Assembly (NCBI RefSeq): GCF_036884845.1 | Contig: NZ_CP145732.1 | Span: 5,642,001-5,706,000 of the forward strand | DNA: 64,000 bases | Origin: Pseudomonas sp. MAG733B | GTDB taxonomy: Bacteria; Pseudomonadota; Gammaproteobacteria; Pseudomonadales; Pseudomonadaceae | Reading direction: 5' to 3' | In this document: positions 16,277-25,946 of the stretch, in pieces | Layout of the letters: every line of letters begins with the position of its first letter | Numbering within the stretch: position 1 is the first letter of the stretch | The notes under the pieces: model-generated | Database searches by the model: none | The model's input: only the letters and a program-made list of their open reading frames with translations | Told to the model about the DNA's origin: nothing | Translations under genes and position numbers: made by a program

Positions 16277-18109
16277 ATGCTTTATCGCCGTTTTGAAAAA
16301 CTGATCGACATCTTCCGCGACGCCCCGACAGCCGCTCCACCGGACCGCGTCCTGCCCTTCTACACCTATTACCTCAAGCAGGTCTGGCCGAGTTTCGTCG
16401 CCCTGCTGATCGTTGGCCTGTTCGGCGCATTGATCGAAGTGGCGCTGTTCAGCTACCTGAGCCGCATCATCGACCTGGCCCAAGGCACGCCCAACGCCGA
16501 TTTCTTCAAGGAACACGGGATCGAACTGGCCTGGATGGTGGTGGTCGCGCTGATCCTGCGTCCGGTGTTCGTCGGCCTGCATGACCTACTGGTACACCAG
16601 ACCCTGAGCCCGAGCATGACCAGCCTGATCCGCTGGCAAAACCACAGCTACGTGCTCAAGCAGAGCCTGAATTTTTTCCAGAACGACTTCGCCGGGCGCA
16701 TCGCCCAACGCATCATGCAAACCGGCAACTCCCTGCGCGATTCCGCCGTGCAAGCGGTGGATGCGTTGTGGCATGTGCTGATCTACGCGATCAGTTCGCT
16801 GGTGCTGTTCGCCGAAGCCGACTGGCGCCTGATGATTCCGCTGCTGACCTGGATCGTCGCCTTCATCAGCGCCCTCTATTACTTCGTACCACGGGTCAAG
16901 GATCGTTCGGTGGTCGCTTCCGATGCGCGCTCAAAACTCATGGGGCGGATCGTCGATGGCTACACCAACATCACCACCCTGAAGCTGTTCGCCCACACCA
17001 ATTTCGAGCAGCAATACGCCCGCGAAGCGATCAAGGAACAAACCGAAAAAGCCCAGTTGGCCGGCCGTGTCGTGACCAGCATGGACGTGGTCATCACCAG
17101 CATGAACGGCTTGCTGATCGTCGGCACCACCGGCCTGGCCCTGTGGCTTTGGACGCAATCGCTGATCAGCGTGGGCGCCATTGCGCTGGCCACCGGGCTG
17201 GTGATCCGCATCGTCAACATGTCCGGCTGGATCATGTGGGTGGTCACCGGCATCTTCGAAAACATCGGCATGGTGCAGGACGGTTTGCAGAGCATCTCGC
17301 AGCCGGTCAGCGTGACCGACCGCGACCAGGCCAAACCGTTGACCGTGGCCCGTGGCGAAGTGCGTTTCGAGAACGTGGACTTCCACTACGGCAAGCGCAG
17401 CGGGATCATCGGCGGGCTCAACCTGACGATCAAACCGGGTGAGAAGATCGGCCTGATCGGCCCGTCCGGCGCCGGCAAATCAACCTTGGTCAATTTGCTG
17501 CTGCGCCTCTACGACGTGGAGGGCGGGAAGATTCTCATCGACGGCCAGAACATCGCCGACGTCGGCCAGGAAAGCCTGCGCGAACGCATCGGCATGATCA
17601 CTCAGGATACGTCCCTGCTGCATCGTTCGATCCGCGACAACCTGCTTTACGGCAAACCCGATGCCACCGATACCGAACTCTGGGAGGCCGTGCATAAGGC
17701 TCGGGCCGACGGATTCATTCCAACGCTTTCGGATGCTGAAGGTCGCATCGGTTTCGATGCCCATGTCGGTGAACGCGGGGTGAAACTTTCCGGCGGCCAG
17801 CGTCAGCGGATCGCCATCGCTCGCGTGTTGCTCAAGGACGCACCGATCCTGATCATGGATGAAGCCACGTCGGCACTGGATTCGGAAGTCGAAGCGGCGA
17901 TTCAGGAAAGCCTGGAAACCCTGATGCAGGGCAAAACCGTGATCGCCATCGCCCACCGACTCTCGACCATCGCCCGGATGGACCGGCTGGTGGTGCTGGA
18001 GAACGGCAAGATCGCCGAAACAGGTAGTCATGCCGAACTGTTGGCCCACGGCGGCTTGTACGCACGGCTGTGGCAGCATCAGACGGGTGGGTTTGTCGGG
18101 ATCGATTGA
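16277..18109 (+). CDS. ABC exporter, fused permease-ATPase
   Basis: The 610-residue half-transporter has about six helices in the first 320 residues (VALLIVGLFGALIEVALFSYL, ISSLVLFAEADWRLMIPLL and others). An ATPase domain follows with Walker A GPSGAGKST (about 395-403), signature LSGGQRQRIAIAR (about 504), Walker B PILIMDEATSALD and the switch His in AIAHRLSTIARMD. It works as a homodimeric exporter of the MsbA/multidrug type; substrate unknown. The start is ATG 16277. A good AAGGAG lies about 23 nt upstream, separated from the ATG by a small GCCCG/CGGGC hairpin (16254-16267), an unusual arrangement. Confidence 0.9.
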   Translation: MLYRRFEKLIDIFRDAPTAAPPDRVLPFYTYYLKQVWPSFVALLIVGLFGALIEVALFSYLSRIIDLAQGTPNADFFKEHGIELAWMVVVALILRPVFVGLHDLLVHQTLSPSMTSLIRWQNHSYVLKQSLNFFQNDFAGRIAQRIMQTGNSLRDSAVQAVDALWHVLIYAISSLVLFAEADWRLMIPLLTWIVAFISALYYFVPRVKDRSVVASDARSKLMGRIVDGYTNITTLKLFAHTNFEQQYAREAIKEQTEKAQLAGRVVTSMDVVITSMNGLLIVGTTGLALWLWTQSLISVGAIALATGLVIRIVNMSGWIMWVVTGIFENIGMVQDGLQSISQPVSVTDRDQAKPLTVARGEVRFENVDFHYGKRSGIIGGLNLTIKPGEKIGLIGPSGAGKSTLVNLLLRLYDVEGGKILIDGQNIADVGQESLRERIGMITQDTSLLHRSIRDNLLYGKPDATDTELWEAVHKARADGFIPTLSDAEGRIGFDAHVGERGVKLSGGQRQRIAIARVLLKDAPILIMDEATSALDSEVEAAIQESLETLMQGKTVIAIAHRLSTIARMDRLVVLENGKIAETGSHAELLAHGGLYARLWQHQTGGFVGID

Positions 18110-18122
18110 ACCGCGAAAATCA

Positions 18123-18191
18123 AAAGATCGCAGCCTTCGGCAGCTCCTACAGAGGTAACACCTGTAGGAGCTGCCGAAGGCTGCGATCTTT
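18123..18191. repeat. REP pair, GCCGAAGGCTGCGATC family
   Basis: The perfect 29-nt arms 18123-18151 and 18163-18191 have an 11-nt spacer and lie between the convergent ABC exporter and GNAT-like genes. Confidence 0.93.
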
Positions 18192-18194
18192 GCT

Positions 18195-19319
18195 TTATTG
18201 CTGGCGGTATGGCAACACCGTCCGCGCTTCCTCGGCATACGCCAGCACACCCAGCCGTTCCTGCTGAAGGAAGTCTTTGACCGCCGCCTTCAACCCCGGA
18301 TGACGCAGGTAATGCCAGGAATGGGTGATCACCGGTTCGAACCCGCGAATCAACTTGTGCTCACCCTGGGCACCGGCATCGAAACGCTGAAAGCCATTGG
18401 CAATCGCATAGTCCATACCCTGGTAGAAACAGGTCTCGAAATGCAGGCGATCGAACTCCGCCAGGCAGCCCCAGTAACGCCCGTAGAAGCTGTCGCCCCC
18501 CACCAGACTGAAGGCCATCGCCACCGGCCGTGAGCCTTGTTTGGCCAAGACCACGCGAATCGATTGCGGCATGCGCTCGGCCAGCAGGCTGAAAAATTCG
18601 CGCGTCAGATAAGGCGTTTGCCTACGCACGGCGTACGTATTGGCGTAGCAGGCATAGACAAAATCCCACTGCGCCTGGGTCAGCTCCCGCCCTTCCAGCC
18701 ACTCGAACTCGAAGCCCTGTCCCACCACCTGTTCGCGCTCCTTGCGCATCTGTTTGCGCTTGCGCGAACTCAGCACATCGAGGAAATCCTGAAAGTCGCG
18801 ATAGCCGCGATTTTGCCAGTGATACTGGCAACCGATGCGCTGCAACCAGCCCGGTTGCTCGGCCAATGCGGCATCGGTAAACGGGTCGGTGAAGTTGATG
18901 TGGGCACTGGAGAGTTGTTCGATTTCCAGATAGCCCGGCAGACTTTTCAGTAGCTCGAAACCATCCTCGACACTGGCTGCCAGCAATCGCGGACCGCTGA
19001 CCGGACTGAACGGTACGGCGGTCAACAGCTTGGGGTAGTAATCGATTCCGGCACGCTCGCAGGCATCGGCCCAGGCGTGGTCGAACACGTATTCGCCGTA
19101 GGAATGCCACTTGCGATAGCTGGGCAATGCGGCAATCAACCGATCCCCTTCGACGTGCAGCAAATGCTCGGGTTGCCAGCCGGAATGTGGCCCGACACTG
19201 CCGCTGTCTTCCAGTGCGCTCAGAAATGCGTGGCTCAGAAACGGCTGATTTTCAGGCACCAGCGCGTCCCACGTTTGCGGAGCGATTTCAGACAGACTTT
19301 GCAGGCGTTGCAACGGCAT
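18195..19319 (-). CDS. GNAT-like peptidoglycan-related acyltransferase (DUF482/COG3146)
   Basis: The 374-residue protein matches the COG3146 family of predicted N-acyltransferases with a FemAB-like double GNAT fold. Typical stretches are FLSHAFLSALEDSGSV, SAHINFTDPFTDAAL, LSSRKRKQMRKEREQV and FYGRYWGCLAEFDRLHFETC. The role in the cell is not established; cell-wall peptide or aminoacyl transfer is the usual guess. The start at 19319 (MPLQRLQSL) has GAGG 7 nt upstream; the frame continues to 19382, but those residues are not family-like. It is monocistronic and convergent with the ABC exporter across a REP pair. Confidence 0.85.
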   Translation of the reverse strand: MPLQRLQSLSEIAPQTWDALVPENQPFLSHAFLSALEDSGSVGPHSGWQPEHLLHVEGDRLIAALPSYRKWHSYGEYVFDHAWADACERAGIDYYPKLLTAVPFSPVSGPRLLAASVEDGFELLKSLPGYLEIEQLSSAHINFTDPFTDAALAEQPGWLQRIGCQYHWQNRGYRDFQDFLDVLSSRKRKQMRKEREQVVGQGFEFEWLEGRELTQAQWDFVYACYANTYAVRRQTPYLTREFFSLLAERMPQSIRVVLAKQGSRPVAMAFSLVGGDSFYGRYWGCLAEFDRLHFETCFYQGMDYAIANGFQRFDAGAQGEHKLIRGFEPVITHSWHYLRHPGLKAAVKDFLQQERLGVLAYAEEARTVLPYRQQ

Positions 19320-19467
19320 TACCGTCCTCACTCTTCTTGGCGTGAAAGCCCCGCAAGTATCGCCGATCGCTCCCGGATGCACACGATCAATTCGACGACA
19401 GCGCTCTAACTCAACAGTTCGCGACGACTTTGTATCGTCACCGACATGCCATCACATTGCCACTGCA

Positions 19468-19474
19468 CTGTCAT
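19468..19474 (+). promoter_or_regulatory. Pho-box-like half site upstream of the porin gene
   Basis: CTGTCAT is a perfect PhoB half site. The following bases (AAACCGTCGC) match a second half site only 4 of 7 at a spacing of 10 instead of 11. This is weak support for phosphate control. Confidence 0.2.
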
Positions 19475-19601
19475 AAACCGTCGCGATACTGGCGCCTGTT
19501 TTTAGAGCGTCGGGTTCTAACCCGGCCACTGTTTTCCGTCCATCACTGGTCGGTTGTGCCCTGGATGGCTCAGCCATCCACTCTCATCTTCGGAGATTGA
19601 T

Positions 19602-20918
19602 ATGCGTCTTGCTTCCACGAAAACTGCGGCGGCCCTGTGTGGTGGCCTGCTGCTGGCCATGAGTGTTCCAGCCAGCGCCGCAGTCGACGCCAAACTGCTC
19701 GACATGCTCAAAGCTAACGGCTCGATTACCAACGCGCAGTACAGCGAACTGCAAGCCGAGCTGGCCAGGGATCAGAAAGACCAGCAAATTGCCCGTCAGG
19801 CTCAACAAGAGACCAACGAGCAAATCGCCGCAACTGCGAAGAAAACCAACGAACTGAGCACCTTCGACCAGAAACTGGCGTGGGCTGCCAAGACCCAGTT
19901 CAAGGGCGACGTGCGCTTCCGTCAGGAAAACGTCCACAACGATGGCGTGTCGAACAACAAAGACCAGGATCGTCAGCGCATTCGTGCCCGCCTGGGTGCC
20001 TATACCGAAATCAACCCGCAGGTCGACACCGGTATCCGTATCGCCACCGGCAACAACGATGACCCGCGTTCCACCAACCAGAGCCTGGACAACTACTTCG
20101 ACAAGAAGCAGATCTGGCTTGACCAGGGTTACGTCGATTACCACCCCGACGCCATCAAGAACCTGCACATCGTTGGCGGCAAGATGCCACAGCAATGGGT
20201 GAGCATGGGCGACGTGATCTGGGATAGCGACATCAGCCCTGAAGGTCTGTCCCTGTCGTACAAGTACCCGCTGAGCGGCAGCACCGAGCTGTTCGGTAGC
20301 GCCGGTCACTACACCCTCAAGGACAACGTCGATGGCGATGGCGTGCAGTTCAAGCACGACCTGCGTCTGTACGCTGGCCAGTTGGGCGCGCGCTTTGGCA
20401 TCACCGACAACCTGAAACTGACTCTGGGCGGCAGCGTCTACGGTTACGACAACGACGACGACATCACCCCGGGCGGTACTTCCATCCCGGCCGCGCTGGC
20501 AATCAACGGCAACAGCCCGAACGAACAGTTCAAGCTGTTCGAAGGTTTTGGTCAGCTCGACATCGGTGGCCTGCCATTGCCACTCTCGCTGTACGGTCAA
20601 TACGTCAACAACGACGATGCCAGCAACGACCAGGACACTGCCTGGCTGGCCGGTGTGAAGACCAAGGTCTACGGTTTTGCCATCGACTACAACTACCGCG
20701 ACGTGCAGCGTAACTCCGTGGTTGGCGCTTTCACCGACTCCGACTTCGCCAACGGTTTCACCGGTTCGCGCGGCAGCAAGTTGAAAGTGAGCTACGAGCT
20801 GGACAAGAACTTCAACCTCGGCGCGACGTACTTCATGGCTAACTCTGACTACACCAACGCCACCCTCAAGGACTCCGACATCAACACCCTGCAACTGGAT
20901 GCTGAAGCGAAGTTCTGA
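19602..20918 (+). CDS. outer-membrane putative porin with N-terminal coiled coil
   Basis: The 438-residue precursor starts at ATG 19602 (GGAG 9 nt upstream). The signal peptide ends near SVPASA. It then has a helical segment LKANGSITNAQYSELQAEL...AQQETNEQIAATAKK typical of trimeric porins of the Porin_5 type. The barrel opens with TFDQKLAWAAKTQFKGDVRF and has regular beta strands with IRARLGAYTEINPQV, RIATGNNDDPRSTNQS and a C-terminal DAEAKF ending in Phe. It allows diffusion of small solutes; the substrate is unknown. It stands alone, and a GC-rich hairpin follows the stop. Confidence 0.88.
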   Translation: MRLASTKTAAALCGGLLLAMSVPASAAVDAKLLDMLKANGSITNAQYSELQAELARDQKDQQIARQAQQETNEQIAATAKKTNELSTFDQKLAWAAKTQFKGDVRFRQENVHNDGVSNNKDQDRQRIRARLGAYTEINPQVDTGIRIATGNNDDPRSTNQSLDNYFDKKQIWLDQGYVDYHPDAIKNLHIVGGKMPQQWVSMGDVIWDSDISPEGLSLSYKYPLSGSTELFGSAGHYTLKDNVDGDGVQFKHDLRLYAGQLGARFGITDNLKLTLGGSVYGYDNDDDITPGGTSIPAALAINGNSPNEQFKLFEGFGQLDIGGLPLPLSLYGQYVNNDDASNDQDTAWLAGVKTKVYGFAIDYNYRDVQRNSVVGAFTDSDFANGFTGSRGSKLKVSYELDKNFNLGATYFMANSDYTNATLKDSDINTLQLDAEAKF

Positions 20919-20937
20919 TTCACCCCGCTACACGACC

Positions 20938-20966
20938 CGGGCAGGGAAGCCCGGGGCGCTTTTACA
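20938..20966 (+). terminator. probable porin terminator
   Basis: CCCGGGC, then AGGGAA, then GCCCGGG, followed by GCGCTTTTA. The stem is strong but the T tract is short, so intrinsic termination is only likely. Confidence 0.5.
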
Positions 20967-21055
20967 GCCTGGCGTTGGTCCGACGGTCCCCATCATCCGT
21001 CCGCCGGATCAACGCGAGTCTGTTTTCCAGTGTTACCGCATGATCCCCTCTGCAT

Positions 21056-22108
21056 TCAGCGACGGTCTTCGACCCGCGCCTGACTCTTGCTCCAGTCCGT
21101 CAACAGGCTGTACGCCACCGCCAGTAACGTCGGACCGATGAACAGGCCGATGAAGCCGAACGCAATCAACCCGCCAAACACCCCCAGCAACACGATGACC
21201 AACGGCAAGTTGCCGCCGCGACTGATCAGGTACGGCTTGAGCACGTTGTCCACGCCGCTGATGATGAAGGTGCCCCAGATGCCGAGGAATATCGCCATCC
21301 CGTACTCGCCTTTCCAGGCCAGCCAGGCCGTGGCCGGAATCCATACCAGCGGCGGTCCCATGGGGATAAGACTGAGCAGGAACGTCACGATGCCAAGTAC
21401 CAGCGCCCCCGGCACACCGGCGATCAGGAAGCCGATCAGCGCCAGCACGGCCTGAGCCGCCGCCGTGCCGATCACCCCGTTCACCACTCGCTGCACCGTG
21501 CCCGCCACCAGTTCGATGTAGTAGCCGGCACGCTTGCCGATCAGGCGCTCGAGCAAGCCATGGACAAACGCCGCCAGCCGTGGCCCGTCACGATAGAAAA
21601 AGAATACGAAGACGATGCTCAACGTCAGCTCGAGAATGCCGCCGCCGATCTGCGCACTGCGCGCCAGCAGCCAGTTGCCGACCTGGCCGAAATAAGGCTT
21701 GAGCGACACCATCATCGCCGCGCCCTGCTGATCGATGCTGTTCCAGATCCCCACCAGACGACCGCCCACCAATGGAATGCCACCCAGCCAGGCCGGTGCT
21801 TCCGGCAGGCCATCGACCTGCACATCCTTGATGAACGCCGTGGCATCACGTACATGGTCCGCCAGGTTGAAGCCCAGCCACACGAGCGGCGCCGCCACCA
21901 ACACCATCCAGCCCATGGTCAACAGGGCTGCCGCCAGCGATTCGCGGCCATTGAGCCAACGGGTCAGCAGGCGCATCAACGGCCAACTGGCGAACGCCAG
22001 CACCGCGCCCCAGAACAACGCCGACCAGAACGGCGCCATCACCCAAAAGCTCGCGCCAAACAGCACCAGGAGCAGGATCTGCACCAACAGCCGATCGTTA
22101 TTGATCAT
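21056..22108 (-). CDS. AI-2E/YdiK-family membrane transporter
   Basis: The 350-residue protein has about eight helices and the AI-2E family hallmarks: APFWSALFWGAVLAFASWPLMR at the N-terminus, LELTLSIVFVFFFYRDG in the centre and SLIPMGPPLVWIPATAWL plus FIGLFIGPTLLAVAYSLL near the end. Family members have been linked to autoinducer-2 export (TqsA) and Na+/H+ antiport; this YdiK-like branch has no firm substrate. It is the last gene of the leftward cluster that starts at 27602, 69 bp after the DUF4892 gene, and may be co-transcribed. Confidence 0.88.
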   Translation of the reverse strand: MINNDRLLVQILLLVLFGASFWVMAPFWSALFWGAVLAFASWPLMRLLTRWLNGRESLAAALLTMGWMVLVAAPLVWLGFNLADHVRDATAFIKDVQVDGLPEAPAWLGGIPLVGGRLVGIWNSIDQQGAAMMVSLKPYFGQVGNWLLARSAQIGGGILELTLSIVFVFFFYRDGPRLAAFVHGLLERLIGKRAGYYIELVAGTVQRVVNGVIGTAAAQAVLALIGFLIAGVPGALVLGIVTFLLSLIPMGPPLVWIPATAWLAWKGEYGMAIFLGIWGTFIISGVDNVLKPYLISRGGNLPLVIVLLGVFGGLIAFGFIGLFIGPTLLAVAYSLLTDWSKSQARVEDRR

Positions 22109-22177
22109 CCAAGGTCTCGAAAAAATCAGTCGTCAAAAGAATAGGCGAACGCGCCACGCGCGTTCGCCAGATACAGC

Positions 22178-22996
22178 CTAGCGCAACAGCTCGATGTGCA
22201 GGCCAGAGCCTTCGACGCTACCGGTTTCCATCCGCGCCGCACGCACGCCCTGGTCGATCAACGCCTGACGCCAGGCTTCGGCATTCGGCCCGGAAACACT
22301 GACCCGCAACGTGGTGTCCAGGTTCAGCCCACGGGAGATCAAGCGCAGCCAGGTGTCGCCCGGCGTCTCAGTCAGTTTGGGAAAGTCGAGCTCGCCGGTG
22401 CTTTTGAGTTCGCGCAACAAGGTTGCGGAGGTCGGCAGCAAATCGCCCAGCGGTGCGGCCGCCTCAAACTGTTCGACGTGCAGGTAGGCTTTGCGATTGC
22501 CGCGGGTGATGCTGTAAAGCGCCACCAGCGTGTTGTCTTTCGGAGCCGCCAGGCGCAACAGCAGGTACGCCTGCTCATTGTCGGAGCCATAGAGTTTGGC
22601 GTTGCCGAACACTTCGTTGGCCCACAGGCTGCTTTCGCCACAATCGCGGGCCTGGCACCAGAACAGCAATTGCGCGTCCTGCTTTTGCAAGGCTTCGCGG
22701 GCAGCGGTGAAGGCTTGGGTCGCCGAATGCTCCGGCGGCAGCTCGTACGTCACCGACGTCGCAGTGCCACGGGCGCTGACCTGGCCATCGAAGCGCAACT
22801 GGCCGCTGATCTTGCGGATCGAACCGAGCGGATAAATCCGCTCAAGATCGACCGCCGGGCGATAGTCGACGATCTGCGCATCGACCATGCGCGGCACGAT
22901 CGGCAGGTCCTGGCTGCCTGGAATATCAGCGGCGAACAACAAGGGACTGAAACTGCACAGCGCCAGCAGACTGAGGGATCGCATCGATAGACTCAT
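22178..22996 (-). CDS. DUF4892 periplasmic protein
   Basis: The 272-residue precursor has a signal peptide ([21 protein letters not shown]). Its mature region begins with the DUF4892 pattern [20 protein letters not shown], then [38 protein letters not shown] and YLLLRLAAP. The C-terminal part ([20 protein letters not shown]) resembles an OmpA-like or ferredoxin-like half domain. Two Cys (WCQARDC) may pair. Function is unknown. ATG 22996 overlaps the TGA of the GST gene (ATGA), so translation is coupled; a second in-frame ATG at 22984 is possible. Confidence 0.85.
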   Translation of the reverse strand: MSLSMRSLSLLALCSFSPLLFAADIPGSQDLPIVPRMVDAQIVDYRPAVDLERIYPLGSIRKISGQLRFDGQVSARGTATSVTYELPPEHSATQAFTAAREALQKQDAQLLFWCQARDCGESSLWANEVFGNAKLYGSDNEQAYLLLRLAAPKDNTLVALYSITRGNRKAYLHVEQFEAAAPLGDLLPTSATLLRELKSTGELDFPKLTETPGDTWLRLISRGLNLDTTLRVSVSGPNAEAWRQALIDQGVRAARMETGSVEGSGLHIELLR

Positions 22997-23652
22997 CGGA
23001 TCAGCATGGCCTGGGCACCCTTGATGACACTGGCTTCATCGGCGCGTTGCGGCACCAGTAAGCCACGCTGCACAGCGGGCCGGGCCTCCATGGTCGCCAT
23101 CCAGCGTTGCAACGCCGTCAAGCCGTCCACCGAGACGCCGGACCACTCATAACCACGTACCCACGGGAAGGTCGCGATGTCGGCGATGCTGTACTCGCCG
23201 GCAAGAAACTCGACGGTTTGCAGACGCGTGTCGAGCACTTCGTAGAGGCGGCGGGTTTCATGCTGATAGCGGTCGATGGCGCCCTGGAGTTTTTCCGGAA
23301 AATAACGGAAAAACACGTTGGCCTGGCCCTGCATCGGGCCTATTCCGCCCATCTGGAACATCAGCCACTGCAAGACCACCGAACGCCCCTTGGGGTCGGT
23401 TGGCATCAACTTGCCGGTCATTTCAGCGAGATAAATCAGGATGGCGCCGGACTCGAACACGGCAAAATCGCCGTTGGCGCGATCGACAATCGCCGGAATC
23501 CGGCCATTGGGGTTGATCTTGAGGAAGTCCTCGGACTTCTGTTCCTTATTGTCGAAACTCAAGGCATGCACCGTGTACGGCAGGCCGAGTTCCTCGAGCA
23601 CGATAGAGACCTTGTGGCCATTCGGGGTCGCAGCGGTGTACAGATCTATCAT
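22993..23652 (-). CDS. glutathione S-transferase, YfcG-like
   Basis: The 219-residue cytosolic protein opens [20 protein letters not shown], the YfcG/Nu-class N-terminus in which Thr/Asn replace the catalytic Tyr/Ser. It also has [11 protein letters not shown] and [12 protein letters not shown] for glutathione binding, and [14 protein letters not shown] in the helical C-domain. It probably has disulfide-bond oxidoreductase or peroxidase activity with glutathione. The start at 23652 has GGGAG 9 nt upstream. It lies 50 bp after a hydrolase gene and overlaps DUF4892 by four bases. Confidence 0.9.
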   Translation of the reverse strand: MIDLYTAATPNGHKVSIVLEELGLPYTVHALSFDNKEQKSEDFLKINPNGRIPAIVDRANGDFAVFESGAILIYLAEMTGKLMPTDPKGRSVVLQWLMFQMGGIGPMQGQANVFFRYFPEKLQGAIDRYQHETRRLYEVLDTRLQTVEFLAGEYSIADIATFPWVRGYEWSGVSVDGLTALQRWMATMEARPAVQRGLLVPQRADEASVIKGAQAMLIR

Positions 23653-23702
23653 GGTTGTCTCCCATTTCAACCCGCCCAGCCTCGACAGTTGCCCGGTGCA
23701 AG

Positions 23703-24557
23703 TCAAGGAATGGCGAAAAACCGATTGAAACAGTCTGCGACAAGGTCGGCACCGGACTCGTCATTCAAGTGCAAATGATGGCCGCCTGGCAGCTGTTCAC
23801 GGCTAAAGGGTAGACGTTCCAGCAATTCAGGATGTTTGGCGAGCATGCCGTCGGCGGCAACCACCAGTTTTGCCGGACAACTGATGCGCTGGACGAAGGC
23901 CATCGCCTGTTCGGTGGTAAGACGCAGCGGCGATGGCAGTGTCAGGCGATTGTCGGTGCGCCAGGTGTAACCGCCCGGCACCGGCATCAAGCCACGTTGG
24001 GCCAGCAGTTCGGCGGCTTCGCGACTGACTGCCACCAAGCCTTTCATGCGCGCTTCAATGGCTCGGTCGAGGTTGTCGTAGACCGGTTTGCGTTTTTCCC
24101 GCAGATCCAGCTGCGCCTGAAGGGCCATGCCCATTCGCTCGGCAGCATTTTCGCCTTTGTCTGTAGGAGGAATCACACCATCGATCAACGCCAGATGGGT
24201 GACACGCTCCGGCAGCGAGCCGGCAATGATCAGCGAAGCGATCGCGCCCATGGAGTGCCCCAACAGCGCAAATCGATGCAAGCCAAGCTGTTCGGCGACT
24301 TGCAGCACATCGTGGGCATAGTCCCACATGGCGTAGCCCGCGCCGGGCGGGCGATGCCCGGAATGACCGTGCCCGGCCATGTCCAGCGCGATGATACGCA
24401 GGCCTTTGAGCTTTGGCGCCAGCCGGGCGAAGCTGTTGGCGTTGTCGAGCCAGCCATGCAGCGCAATCACCGGCAAACCGTCTTCGGGACCGAACAGATG
24501 CGCCGCCAACTCGATGTGCGGCAGGCTCAGGCGGACTTCTTCGACGACGTTGCTCAT
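23703..24557 (-). CDS. alpha/beta hydrolase (MhpC-like)
   Basis: The 284-residue hydrolase has [10 protein letters not shown] (oxyanion region, 34-43), [16 protein letters not shown], nucleophile elbow GHSMGA (Ser102) and a C-terminal [10 protein letters not shown] carrying the catalytic His. The lid spans roughly residues 130-200. It resembles serine-hydrolase-like/MhpC esterases; the substrate is unknown. Its ATG overlaps the TGA of the upstream hydrolase (ATGA). Together with acyl-CoA synthetase and thioesterase upstream, this suggests work on acyl esters or thioesters. Confidence 0.88.
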   Translation of the reverse strand: MSNVVEEVRLSLPHIELAAHLFGPEDGLPVIALHGWLDNANSFARLAPKLKGLRIIALDMAGHGHSGHRPPGAGYAMWDYAHDVLQVAEQLGLHRFALLGHSMGAIASLIIAGSLPERVTHLALIDGVIPPTDKGENAAERMGMALQAQLDLREKRKPVYDNLDRAIEARMKGLVAVSREAAELLAQRGLMPVPGGYTWRTDNRLTLPSPLRLTTEQAMAFVQRISCPAKLVVAADGMLAKHPELLERLPFSREQLPGGHHLHLNDESGADLVADCFNRFFAIP

Positions 24558-25357
24558 GCGCAATCCTGTTGACGACCGTCCCAGCGGCTGAACAGGTTTT
24601 TCAGCATCGCGGCAGTGTCCTGCGGACGTTCGAGCGGAAACATGTGGCCACCGGGCATGGTCAGGACTTCACCCTGCGGCAGGCGTCCGACCGAACTGAC
24701 GTGATGGCGCATCACCACCCGGCTTTTGTGCCCGCGCACCACCGCCAGCGGCACTTTCAATTGCCGTGTGCTGCCTGGGCTGGTGTGTGGCACTCCACGG
24801 AAGATGCTGATTTCCGTCGCAGGGTCGAAACGCAGGCGCAGTTTGTTTCCAACCTTGTGCAAACCGTGCTGCAGATAGGCGTCAAAACATTCGGCATCGA
24901 AACCGCGAAACAGGGTTTTGCCGGCGAAATAGTGGCGGGCGCTTTCGAGATCGGCGAACTCTTCCCGCCGTCCCAAGGTCCGGCCAGCAGGCGTCAACTT
25001 ATCGATGAAACCGAAACGCTTGGCCGCGCGGATCACCCATTGATCGGTACGAGTCAGCACCGGCGAATCGAGCATGACCACCCCGCGATATAGCTCGGGG
25101 CAACGCAACGCTGCGTGCAGGTGCAAGACCCCGCCGAAGGAATGGCCGACGCCCCACACCGGTTCTGGTTGCTGCCGGAGATGATGAATCAGCTCGTCCA
25201 CCAGGTTGTACCAGTTGTCGTCCGCCGGAAAACGCGGGTCATGAGCGTGCTGCTCCAGATGCGTCACCTGATACTCGGGCGCCAGCGCCGCGAACAATTT
25301 GCCGTAGGTGCCCGAAGGGAAACCATTGGCGTGGGCGAAAAATATCTGTTGCGACAT
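24554..25357 (-). CDS. alpha/beta hydrolase
   Basis: The 267-residue enzyme begins MSQQIFFAHANGFPSGTY, where HANGF replaces the usual HG oxyanion motif. The nucleophile elbow is GHSFGG (Ser73), and MPGGHMFPLERP carries the catalytic His. The segment VVMLDSPVLTRTDQWVIRAAKRFG forms the start of the cap. It is distinct in sequence from the next gene's hydrolase, so they are not a recent duplication. The start at 25357 lacks a strong Shine-Dalgarno; the frame extends to 25474, but the extra residues are unlike the family. It follows the thioesterase gene with a gap of 113 bp. Confidence 0.85.
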   Translation of the reverse strand: MSQQIFFAHANGFPSGTYGKLFAALAPEYQVTHLEQHAHDPRFPADDNWYNLVDELIHHLRQQPEPVWGVGHSFGGVLHLHAALRCPELYRGVVMLDSPVLTRTDQWVIRAAKRFGFIDKLTPAGRTLGRREEFADLESARHYFAGKTLFRGFDAECFDAYLQHGLHKVGNKLRLRFDPATEISIFRGVPHTSPGSTRQLKVPLAVVRGHKSRVVMRHHVSSVGRLPQGEVLTMPGGHMFPLERPQDTAAMLKNLFSRWDGRQQDCA

Positions 25358-25470
25358 ACCGGCAAATCCATGAGCGAGAACAGGTGTTGATTGTCCGTAA
25401 GACCGCGTCCTACAGCAATGACCGTAACTGACAGGAATGATGACAGTCCGGTCAAAGCTATGGATCGCCG

Positions 25471-25914
25471 TCAACGTGCCGGCGGCTTCTCACCCAGCGG
25501 CACTACTGCCATGGTCAGCCGCGATACGCAACTGGCCTTACCTTCATCGCTGGTCAGGCGGATGTCCCAGACATGGGTCGTGCGCCCGATGTGAATCGGC
25601 TTGGCAACAGCCGTCACCCGACCGCTGCGCAGGCCGCGCAAGTGGTTGGCGTTAATTTCCAGCCCCACGCAATAAAACTTGCTGGCATCGATGCACAGGT
25701 AACTGGCCATGGAGCCGACGCTTTCGGCCAACACCACCGACGCACCGCCATGCAGCAAGCCGTAAGGCTGGTGGGTGCGGTGGTCGATGACCATGCTCGC
25801 GGTCAGGGATTCTTCATCGAAGGCTTCAAAGCGGATGTCCAGCACTTCGCCGATGGTGTTTTTCTGGATTGCGTTCAACTGTTCGATGTTGGGAGTGGTG
25901 CGCCACAGACTCAT
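25471..25914 (-). CDS. hotdog-fold acyl-CoA thioesterase, YdiI-like
   Basis: The 147-residue protein has the YdiI/EntH signature YGLLHGGASVVLAESVGSMAS, with His55, the Gly pair and catalytic Glu64 in the places known for YdiI. GLEINANHLRGLRSGRVTA and GRTTHVWDIRL follow. It hydrolyses acyl- or aroyl-CoA thioesters as a tetramer in the cytosol. It lies 32 bp after the acyl-CoA synthetase gene and is surely co-transcribed; together they could make and unload an acyl-CoA. The P. aeruginosa homologue next to an AMP-binding enzyme (PA1617-PA1618, from memory) has the same layout. Confidence 0.9.
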   Translation of the reverse strand: MSLWRTTPNIEQLNAIQKNTIGEVLDIRFEAFDEESLTASMVIDHRTHQPYGLLHGGASVVLAESVGSMASYLCIDASKFYCVGLEINANHLRGLRSGRVTAVAKPIHIGRTTHVWDIRLTSDEGKASCVSRLTMAVVPLGEKPPAR

Positions 25915-25946
25915 CGCAGATTTTCCTTGTTGGTTTTATTCGTGCC

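Noticed and set aside
19468..19485. Phosphate (PhoB) control of the porin
   Set aside because: Only one perfect half site; the second has the wrong spacing and 4 of 7 bases. Kept as a low-confidence site only.
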